Assembly (NCBI GenBank): GCA_035772405.1
Contig: JAYKKM010000196.1
Location: 3,175,501-3,239,500, forward strand
Length of the DNA stretch: 64,000 nt
Reading direction: 5' to 3'
DNA from: Chrysogorgia sp. JL179-B06
Taxonomy: Eukaryota > Cnidaria > Anthozoa > Scleralcyonacea > Chrysogorgiidae
Position 1 is the stretch's first letter. Every line of letters starts with the position of its first letter. Below, piece by piece: positions 49,601 through 61,300 of this stretch. The notes beneath the pieces are model-generated. The model ran no database searches. It saw nothing but the letters and a program-made list of their open reading frames with translations, and had not been told where the DNA came from. A program made the position numbers and the translations under genes.

Positions 49601-52600
49601 TGGGTCCAGAGGCGCCTTGTGGGGTAGACACACTGATAAAGGCTGTTCTCAGCATGTTGGCAATATCTTCTTCGCTGATTTCTCGGGCTTGAGTCATTAT
49701 GTTATACTCCCAGAAAAAATCCTAATTTTTAGTGCGTTTGGTCTGGAACTGTGAGACACCTGTGAGACACCTGTGAGGTCAACTGTGAGACACCTGTGAG
49801 GTCAACTGTGAGTAAGATAACACGTGATAGTGTATTAGATGGTTGAAGACTCACAGACGGCTGTCGACGCTAAGATCACAGCTGATGTGAAAAGTGTTAA
49901 GGTAAAGGACCCAAAGCGCGTCGCTGCTGGTAAAAAGTTGGCTGAGATATCGAAAGCTGCGAAAGAAAAGAAAATGCGTGAAATGATAGTCAACGAAGAA
50001 CAGGGTAGTGAGTGGAGCTATGGTTATATTGTTGGAACACTTGGTGTTATCATTGCTGGTGCTTCGCTATGGTACACAATTAGCAGTGAAAAAGAACCTG
50101 TGAGTACCACACCAGCACCTGCGTCAGAGAACCACAAAACTCGTCGTCCAGCGTTAGACACATTTGATTCTTGAACAAAACACACGACAATGTATATATG
50201 GCTGCGATCGATCGAAAAGAACTCATGAACGAATTGTATGATGCGTTACTTGTCACGACTGGTGCTGTGGTAGTGAGTATGATTTCTAAAAAGGCTTTGG
50301 GAGAACCATTGGGAACACCAGAGACTGTGAAGGGCACAGTTAAACTTGCTGCAGCTGTTGGTGCAGGAACGCTGTTAGTAAAATGGGCGCAATCGAAAAA
50401 GTGGATACCGACAGACCCATTCAAATCAACGTAAGTTAATGGCGAGTGTTGTGGCTGGAGGGATTTTTAATGCAGTGGCTTTTGCAGGCGCTGGCTTTAT
50501 GTTTTCGAAATTTAATCACTCAGGCTATGAAGCTGAGATGAAAAGGCATAACCATGCGTTGGAGCAGTTAGCCAGCGCAAAAGAAGCGTGGTCTGAAAAC
50601 GAAGTCGCCAAGAGAGATAAGATTCAGCGCTTGCGACAACAGCTCTCAGATGCTAACGCTGACATCAATGACACAAACCATGCGTTGGAAGAACTTAGAA
50701 ACGTAATGACCATACGGTACAGCGGACGAGTGTTCACTGAGAGTCCGAGGGTTGCGGATTACTACCAACCGAGTGCGGAAATGAAGGAATACCAATTGTT
50801 GTTTGTTAGCGCGCTAGGTTTGGGTAGTGGAATAGCGGTGTGGGTACTCACTCGGTAAAAAAAATGTTGGAGTAGTATAAGAGTGATGGACAAACTTATG
50901 AGGCAGATGAGTTACGGCTACACAATTGACGAAATCGCGAGTGAGACACAAGTCGAGTGCGGAGGCACCCCTAGGCTCTACTACTGCTCGGATTGTGACA
51001 TTGTGAAAAATGTGACTGAATGTGGTGGGTACGCGTGCCCAAAGTGTGGTGACACCGAATGGGGTTACGTTCAGAGTTATAGTGACATGAGACTCACGCG
51101 ACCAAAAAGCGTTCACAAGCGGTCTTGGTGGATGGGGAGGAGACTACGGAACGTTGTGAAGGGTGAGCACCTTGAGTTGATAAAAGAGGACTTCTTGAAA
51201 GTTGTCAACGCATTGTACTCATGCAATTTGGTAAAGGGTAGAAATGTCAGCAGATACGGGTACTACATTATTAGGTTGTGCCACAGAAGACGAGTCGAGA
51301 CACTCAAGAAGGTGTCAGACCTCAAAGACGGGAAGGTGAAAGACTTGTTTGACGACAATCTGTTTGGGGTGGTGTATCCAAAGTTGGGATGGTGTGAGAG
51401 TGGTGATCGCTATTACAACGAGTGGCTTAGGAAAAAAAAACAAGTGTAGTATATAGAAGCCATGGATGACGTCACAGAAAACTCACTTGTTAGAAATGGT
51501 GCAGCCGTTGTAAATCCACTAACAGGTAGAGCGATCAACGTTCACGGGCGAGTCTACAATCAACTTGTTAGAGATGGTGTTTTTAGTGACACGACAAATG
51601 TCAGCACTATTAATCCGCTGACAAACAGGCGAGTTAACGTTGGCAGTCGGACACACAACCGTCTTGTTAGAGATCAGGAAGCGCGACCCGCAGTTGAAGA
51701 CCATAGCCCACGGCTGTTGAGTCAAGCGCTGAGAGGGTTCACCAGGTCCTATGGAGTCGAGGTGGTTAACGATAGAGACATCAATCAGGTAAACGGCAGT
51801 AGAAGCGCTGTCATTAATCTTTTGAGACGTGAACTAGGTGAGACCAACGGAATGAAAGTGGTAGAGACAGTTAAGGTCACTTTTGAGAAGGCTTTAGAAC
51901 TCGATAAGACCACGTACAAAACTGCCTACTTTAACAGTGAAACGTTTGTCGTCATTAATGAGCGTGACATCGAAGGTGTTGCCAACCGTGGGTCGGAACA
52001 GATCTTGACGCGGATAGCCGGGTGGTTATCTGAGGGGTCTGGGTGGACTATCGACAAAATAGATGCACACTACGTTAAGGTGGCTCCCTACTGTTTCTTG
52101 AAAGGTGGCAAAAATGCAAATTTCAATCCCGAAAAGTGCCCATGGATATTTCGAAATAGATTGAAACTAAAGCTATGTATAGAATAACTTTCAGGGCATC
52201 AAATACTATTAATGGCTAAAGTGTTTCATCTGTTGCTATGACAACAGTGACGTTTCAAAATGGCCGAAAATGAACATTTAATCTAATTTATTTCGCAAAC
52301 GAGTCGGTGACCCCCGATTTTTTTTGCATTTAAACATTTCTTTTTGTTTAATTAATAAATAGGCAGATTAAAAAAAAATTCTGTGGATCCAATTATTTTA
52401 CACAAAAAAAATCATGTTTTTTTAGTTTTTAAAAAAATTGGATCCACAGAATTTTTTTTTAATTTGCCTATTTATTAATTAAACTAAAAGAAATGTTTAA
52501 ATGTAAAAAAAATCGGGGGTCACCGACTCGTTTGCGAAATAAATTAGATTAAATGTTCATTTTCGGCCATTTTGAAACGTCACTGTTGTCATAGCAACTG

Positions 52601-55600
52601 ATGTAACACTTTAGCCATCAATAGTATTTGATGCCCTGAAAGTTATTCTATGCATAGCTTTAGTTCCAATCGTTTCCGAAATATCCATGGGCACTTTTCG
52701 AGATTGAAATTTGCATTTTTGCCACCTTTCAAGAAACAGTAGGGAGCCACCTTAATATCGCTATTTATAGACCTTTGAATGGGAGTAGCTACATTACGTT
52801 ACCAAAGGAGTTGCGCAATAGTAAGAAGGGTTTGGTAAACGTGAATAATGATGATGACAACAAGTGTTTTAGATGGTGTCACCTAGCGCATAAGTTCCCT
52901 GTTGGAAAAAACTCTGATAGAACATCAAAGTACGCTAGGCATGTCAGTGAGTTGAATTATGATGGAATTAACTTCCCAGTCACACTCAAAGATTACAACA
53001 AGATCGAAAAGGCTAACGAAATTAGCATCAACGTTTTCGGGTATGAAAATAAGCAACCATTCCCTGTGTATGTTTCTAAGGAAGCGTACCCTGACCACAT
53101 GGACCTACTGTTGATAACTAATGATGTGGGCAACAAGCACTACGTGTACATTCGCGATTTCAACAAGTTTATGTACCGTCAGACAGAGCATAAGGCTAGA
53201 AAACATTTTTGTAGACATTGCCTGCAGTGTTTTAGTCGAGCGGACGTGCTTGAAAGTCATGTTGAAGTATGTTTGGTCATCAATGGGAAGCAAGCTATTA
53301 AAATGCCGCAAAAAGGTGCGAAAGTGAAATACGAGAATTTTAGTAGGCAGCTAAACGTACCATTTGTGGTGTATGCAGACTTTGAGGCTATCACACAGAA
53401 GGTGCACACAGCAAAGCTGTCAAGCGAGTGTAGCTACACAAATGCTTACCAGAGACACGTTGACTGCGGTTATGGGTATAAACTAGTTTGTTGCTATGAC
53501 AATGAGTATAGTAAGCCAGTGAAAGTGTATCGTGGTGAAAATGCAGTCAACAAGTTCATCGGGGAGATGTTAGAAATTGTTGAATATTGTAAAGAAACAT
53601 CTGAGAGTCACTTTAACAAAGAAATGACGCTGACTGATGTCGATAAGAAGAATTTCGACGAGGCTAAGAGTTGTCATATTTGTAGCGTTGAGTACACCAG
53701 CGCTGACGTTAGAGTGAGAGACCACTGTCACGTGTCAGGTAAGTACAGAGGGTCTGCACATCGCGATTGTAACGTGAACTTTAAGTTGACTGACAAAATC
53801 CCTGTGATCTTTCATAACCTACGTGGCTACGATAGCCATTTCATCATGCAGGAGATTGGTAAGTTTGGTCAAGACATAAATGTGATACCGAACAACATGG
53901 AGAAGTACATGGCGTTCATGCTTGGAAAAAACTTGGTGTTTTTGGACAGCTTTCAGTTCATGAGTAGTGGTCTAGACAACTTGGTGAGGAACCTACCAAG
54001 GGACGCTTTCAAATACACGTCAGAAGTGTTTCGCGATGAGGGGTTGGCACTCATGACAAGAAAGGGGGTCTACCCCTACGATTATATGGACTCCTTTGAA
54101 AAATTCGATGAGCGCGAGCTACCCTCCAAAAAAGATTTCTACAGCGTTCTGAACGATGAGCACATCACGGAAGAAATGCATGAGCGTGCCATCGATGTGT
54201 GGGACTACTTCGACGTTAAAAATATGGGTGGGTATCACGACCTGTATTTGAAAAGCGACGTGCTCTTGCTCGCTGACGTTTTCGAGAACTTTAGAAAGAC
54301 ATGCCATCGCGAGTATAAATTAGACCCGTGTCACTATTTCACATCGCCTGGATTGGCTTGGGACGCCATGCTAAAGATGACCGGAGTGGAACTCGAATTA
54401 TTGTCCGACATTGACATGTTCCAGTTTGTGGAATTAGGTATGCGTGGTGGTGTGAGCTACATATGCAACAGACACGGCGTGGCGAATAATAAATACATGG
54501 AAGGGTATGACAAAGAGCAAGAGTCGAAGTATTTGATGTACCTTGACGCCAACAATTTGTATGGATGGGCGATGAGTCGAAGTCTACCTACGGGCGGCTT
54601 CAAGTGGTTGACTGAGATAGAAATAGAAAAAGTTAATCTATGCGACTATCACAACGATAGTAAAAAGGGCTTACTGCTTGAAGTCGACTTGGAGTATCCA
54701 GCTCATTTACATGACCTACACAACGATTACCCGGTGGCTCCCGAGAAGATGGAGATAACTGTCGACATGTTGTCAGAGTACTGCACGAAAATCAAAAATA
54801 AGTTTAATGTGAGTGTTGGCGGTGTGAAGAAGTTGGTGACTAATTTGAAGGATAAAAAAAAGTATGTGTGTCACTACGGAAATCTGCAGTTGTATGTGGA
54901 TCTTGGATTAAAAATCAATAAGATTCATAGGGTCCTACAGTTTGACCAATCCAAGTGGTTGGGCAAGTACATCGACTTTAACACAGTCAAAAGAACTGCG
55001 GCTAAGAACGCTTTTGAGAAGGACTTCTTCAAGTTGATGAACAACAGTGTGTTCGGAAAAACGATGGAAAATTTGAGGAAGCGTGTGGACGTAAGATTAG
55101 TGACCACTGCGAAGAAATTAGAAAAGCTTGTCTCGAAGCCGACGTTTGTGTCTTGCAAAATATTTAGCGAGAATTTAGTCGCTGTCCACAAAGTTAAAGA
55201 AACGTTGACACTAAATAGACCCGCATATGTGGGTATGTGTATAGACTTGAGTAAAACGTTGATGTACAATTTTCACTACAATTATATTATGAAAAAGTAC
55301 TCTAGCGACACCTGTAGATTGCACTTCACTGACACTGACAGTCTGTTGTACTCGATCAAAACTGACGACGTTTATTCCGACTTTATGATGGAGTGCGAAA
55401 AGTTTGATAATAGCGACTACCCTGCAGACAGCCCATTCTTCTTTAGAGAGAATAAGAAAGTTATTGGGAAGATGAAGGATGAGTACGCTGGAACGCCAAT
55501 TGTCGAGTTCGTCGGGTTGCGCAGTAAAATGTATAGCTATTTAAAAGAGGGTGGAGGTGGCGGGAAAACCGCTAAAGGTATTAGAAAAAATATAATTAAA

Positions 55601-58244
55601 AAGGTAATCAGACACGAAGATTACAAAAGCGTGTTACTCGAGCAGAAACAGTTGCGACACACAATGAAGACCATTAGAAGTGTCAAACATCAGTTAGGTA
55701 GTTACGAAATTAATAAAGTATCGCTGTCCTGCTTTGACGACAAACGATACCTTTTAGAGAATGGTATTGACTCCTACGCGTATGGCCACAAAAACATTGT
55801 AGTGAGAGATACCACTGAGAGTAGTGAACAAACAGACTAATTCGTAGAGTAGTTGGCTATTTGTTAGTCAATGTTGTTAGCCAATCAAAAGAGCACCATT
55901 TTGCTATCCATTTGGATAAACATCACCACTAGACTTGAAAATCTAGTGGTTTTTTTTTCGCGCGTGAGTTGAGACAGCAGTAGTTTGTTGAAAAAAAATG
56001 TGAAAACGTTGAAACAACACTCTCTATTTTTTAAATATACGAAAATGACGAAGCGACACATTCTATTTTTTAAAAAAACGCGAAAATGACGAAGCGACAC
56101 ATTCTATTTTTAAAAAAACATGCAAAAATATTGAAATGTCACATTATTAGCATATAAATCGAGTTTGTGGTCTTATTTGATGTATGTTGTAAATTTAGAA
56201 TTACCGAAATGACATCGAATTTTTGGGGGTTTGGGATTTGGTGTAAATTTGGTGATGTTTTGGTGATTATATTCGCGTTCAACATTGAATATGTAAAAAT
56301 TGAGCTCGTAGCCCCACTCTCTATACTACTACATTACTAAATCCTTTTCCAGTATTCGGTTTCTGCACGTTTGTCGGTTTCACTTCGTTCAGGACTTCTT
56401 TCGTTCTTGTAAATGATTTCTTAACGAAACCGAACCAAAACAAAACCTAAAGTATAATGTCGTGAAAATGCCTGGAACTGACTTACAAGACCGCGTTCCA
56501 TACCTCCGCTAACTCCCCCCTCGGAACATAGTCCTCCAGTTATATATAGAGCTCACTGGTTGGGAGTCATTCCGTTGCCAAACAACCGGTTGGTAAAGAC
56601 AGTTCGCGTCCAATCTATTTCTAGTATGGCTAATAAATATAAAGTATAACCAAGATATTTTGTGTGTGGAATATGTAGGTCAATGTCTTTCGTCTGGTCA
56701 CGTAATGTGAGGACGTCATCAAGCAACATGCTATGTTTTTAGTATAATCTAGAACGAAGCTATTTAATACAAAATGTATATACATACACGCTCATGGACT
56801 TCTTCATAGTAAATATGAAACTTGTATATACACATCTTATATTTTGGGATACTCTACCAGTTGACTGTCGAACATTGTGCTTGTTTTATGTAATACATTG
56901 TGCACCTCAATTAGGGAAAACAGCTTATATTAATTACTTACTTTATCAAGAATACCAAACAGCTCACAATATCTCAACAGAAGCTTCATATCAGCTATAC
57001 CAGCTTTGCCATTTTTATTACTCCTAAATATTTCATTAGCCTCGACTTTCTCCAGGATCTCCATTCCTCCATGATGTTGCACATATTCGCCAATGGCATC
57101 AGCAACATTCGGTTCTAAACCTTTCTCATTAATCATCTCTGACCTCACTTCTGTCCACGAGGTCTAAAAATAATGGCACCTGATTGCTGAGGAACAGTAC
57201 ACGTTATTTAACGACAGATAATAATAATAATAACAATAATAATATTTAATACTTATATAGCGCAAATTAACATACAGTGTTATGATCAAATGCGCTTTAC
57301 ATACTACAATATCTAATATAAAGTAATAAAAATAAATAAACAATAAAAGCTATTTACAATTGATATAACGGATCAACTCTAAAATTACACATTATAAGCT
57401 TCTCTAAAATAGTAGGTCTTGAGCAATCACTTAAAAATACTAAAATTCTCCTGATTTCTTATTGAAACAGGAAGAAACAGATATAGTTATGGTGTCTAAG
57501 AAAGCAAGACGGTATTGATCTTCTATTTCTACGGTGAAATGTACCTAAGGAGAAATAAGAGAACTTCAATGTGTCGAAAAATACTTCCGATGTGACACAT
57601 CGTCCGAAACGTCGCCCATGAATATACGTAAGTACTCTTACTTAAGTATTTTTCGACACATTGAAGTTCTCTTATTTCTCCAGTTCTTTTGAGAACTTAG
57701 CACTGCAGCTTTCATATTTATTCCTAAATTTATTCCTAAATGTACCTAAGGGTCAATCGAATCGATCTGGTTATGAAATTCTTCCCGTAAACCTTCGCGG
57801 GAGGGGGGGGGGGGGGGGGGGGGGGGGGGCAGATATGGTAAACCTGCTCTTGTGGCGGCATTTTGAAACAAGTTCCGATCTTTCGTTTAAAATTTTTGAA
57901 TGTAGAATTTTTGAATTTAAAGCGTTTCCCGTTCTAAACACGGACTTCAGCATACACAAGTGGAACTAATAACAATATGAATTTATTTAATCACGATATT
58001 AGTGTACTGTGTCACACAGCAGAGCTGATGTGTAGGTCGTGAACGATATAATTTATGAGAAACTTTACATTATGAAAGCTGACAAAAGGAAAATTTTAAA
58101 CAAAAAATCGGAACTTGTTTCAAAACACTTGCCACAGGAAGAAAAAGGTGATTCCACGCACCATGGCGCACAGCATGGGATAAAAAGCAGCACAAAGTCG
58201 GAAGTTTCACTGGAGTAATAACGAACTTATTTTAAGTCTACTTT

Positions 58245-58330
<86 letters not shown>

Positions 58331-61300
58331 TAAATTTAGACCTCTTGCACGTGATGTCAAAAATGGCCGTTGGAGACAACTTTAAAGTTCTAATCTGATG
58401 TTCAGCAGAATAGTCAAGAAGAATACTATAAAGTTGTAAAGGTTTTGCAGTGCAAGCTGTGTTAAGTGAGCTCCAGACAGGACTCAAGCCCGCAACTTTC
58501 TGAATACTAGCCACACGCTCTAACCATTAGTGACATTAATTACGGTATTTAAACCTGGAACGAGTCGTGCCGAGTTCTTCTGAGTATTGACAACTTAATA
58601 CAGCTTGTAAAGCGAAACATTTATAACTTTACTAACTTCAAGCTGGAACTATATAACTAAACTAAGAATATTATAGCTTATAAGCATTTGTCCTCCATCA
58701 GGGGAATAGGCGATCAAGGGGTCTAATGACAATTTGTTTAGTTAAAGTGCCCCTAACCGCAATTGTTTTTAAAAAATGTTGTGTTTTCTTGCGTATTTCT
58801 GTGCGAAAATTCTTTGATTTGGTGAAATGCTCGATTTTCTGTAAAATATTAAAAGCGTCGCCATTTTGGACCATGGCCGAGTTCAAGGGGAATGGGTCTA
58901 CTAACTACTGTGACGTAATTCCATAACTCGGGTTATTTCTTCAGTCCTCATATCTCCTTTACGCGGTCGCGGTCCAAGCACGCGTTAACTTAAAAAAGGC
59001 ACAACAAATCGAGAATTTAACCAAATCAAAAAATATTTGCGCAGAAATACTCGAGAAGACACGATTTATTTAATAAAAAAACCCATTTTGGGGGTTAGGG
59101 GCACTTTAAGAATATGATTGGAAACTGTCAATACATGCACATCACCATGACTACCAATAGTTTCACTTTGAGCCCCTTTCTTCATACAAACCAACCTTAT
59201 CAAGTTTATCGACGGCTGACGAAATTGAACGAAATTTATCGAAAGGAACACCACAAACTTCGAACATTCCATCAAGAATTTTTCTGTGGTTAACCTGAAG
59301 GAAAAAACGTTAGGTGAAACATAAAGAAACGACAGCCATGGCGATTTCTTAGAACAGTCCCTACAGCGCATGTGCGGCGTTTGTGAGGTTTGCTCAAAAT
59401 AATGGTTGGAATTGAGATATCTAGCTTTATTAGATAGATAGATAGATAGATAAAACTTTATTTAACGATGGTAAAACCTGGTAAGCATTACGCTTATCTT
59501 CCCCAGGGCCCTCACACAATAGTTAATAACTAAATTTACAAATGGGTTATAGATGATAATATATAGCTACTAGTAGGATATTAGCTATCTCGCAATTTGA
59601 TTGGCTCCTCTATACTACAACGCTATCACCTCACATCAAAAACAAGATGGCGGCATGTTTTTTAGGTCGAAAAAAGCTGAAATAGATGGGGTTTTAAGGC
59701 CGTTTTCCACTTCAACCGTAACGTAGCGTTTTCTTTTGTGTCAAAGTCATTAGTTTTGCTCTAGTGCTCACGAAACAAAGAAATACGCTACGTTTCGGTA
59801 CGATACGGTTGAAGTGGAAAACGGGCTTTATAAAGAAACCCCGAACTAACTAAGTGTTTGGCTATATAATATTTTATATATGTGTGAGCTCATATACGAC
59901 TCGAGCGCATGGTATAATGGTTCCAAGGAATAATACAACAAGTTGGATTCCGTATTTATATAGACCTTATTCCAAAATGGCAGCCAATGTAATATTCTTT
60001 TATATGCATATAAATTAGCCATTATACTGTAGAATCTCTAAAGTAACCGCCCCCCGAAAGTAGCCGCCCCTCTTAAAGTAACCGCCGCCCCCGAAAGTAG
60101 CCCCTTCCGATGTCTATAACTATTGTATAACTAACTATGATTAAAACATGTATAAAACAGTAATATCAAAGATTCACGAATTTCAGACAGTAGTTATAAG
60201 TTTGTCTTTGTCATCGTTCAGACGTCCTCTTCCATTTCGGTATCTGAATATTAGGTATCGAGTACGGTAAATTATTAGCATTTGATAATTAGTAACATCT
60301 CTTATGTAATTTAATCAAAATGAAACAAAATTTTGAAACGTTGTGCAAAATGTACAGTAGTGGTTAAAACCTGGCCGATGCTAAAAATAACAACCCGAAA
60401 GTAAGCGCCCTCCGAAAGTAACCGCCCATCCGAAAGTAGCCGCCCTTAGAGCTCACTAATTTCGAAAGTAGCCGCCCCGGCTACTTTCGAGATTCTACGG
60501 TAGCTTCGTTATTGTGTACAAAATTAAAAATAACTTTTTTTCTGAAACGAAGCGACAAGGGCTCATTTAAATGCAGATAAAAGAATACTAAATTGGCCGC
60601 CATTTTGGAATAAGGTCTACAAAGATGCAGAAGATTACTAAAAAGAACTATTTTACCAGTTATACACATATAGTGTGACTATATATTGTGTGACTCCTCC
60701 CTCGAGAACACCAATTTCAAACGGTCGTAAACTAGAAAACCGGGTTTCAAATTTCATTCACCCACGAGGATAATGAACATTGATTTTGATTCTTTTGATT
60801 TTAAAGAGCGAGTGTCAACCGTGACGCATTGCACGCTCGGTCGGCCATTTTTTGAAGTACTAAATTCCCTTAGTGAACTCATCCGTAAACATCTTGTCAA
60901 CCCTTGATATAAATGATTCATTTTGTCTTTTAATTGAAAGAAGATATACCTTAGAAAATAATTTTTCACAAAACTCGACATTATGTCAGCCTAATTGACT
61001 GACGCGAAGCGTGCAAGACCAAGTGACGAGGTTTAAACAAAAAAATCAGGTTCCGAGTCGACGTATTTGGATTGTGGAGGAATAAGAAAGCCTCTATAGG
61101 GTTTTCTGAGAAGACTCGGCGAATTTCCGAAATATTTACCATGTCAAGTTGACAACGAAGCACTTCAAAACACTTCCTTATCGTACGGAAAGATAAACAC
61201 AAACGCGCAATGCACGACGGTTGACACCCACTCTTTAATGGTTCGTCACAATATAATTATACACTACACAAATACAAAAATAAAAAGTAATAACAACAAT

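Larger units (their letters stand above)
38490..56330. mobile_element. Maverick/Polinton, complete 17.8-kb virus-like element
   Basis: It starts agtagtatagagagtgggg, ends with the exact inverse, and is bordered by a 6-bp duplication acatta (38484-38489 and 56331-56336). Polintons characteristically have 6-bp duplications and AGT...ACT ends. It carries protein-primed PolB, retroviral-type integrase, packaging ATPase, major capsid and penton genes, the defining Polinton set, plus accessory genes. Two lesions are visible: a MITE in polB and a deletion in thymidine kinase. It lies in the HARS intron between exons 57163-56942 and 37765-37660. The recognisable termini and open capsid genes suggest a rather young insertion. 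Confidence 0.97.

Noticed and set aside
50886..51449. Poxvirus-type late transcription factor (VLTF3)
   Set aside because: A zinc ribbon alone is shared. The C-terminal pattern of that family is not visible.
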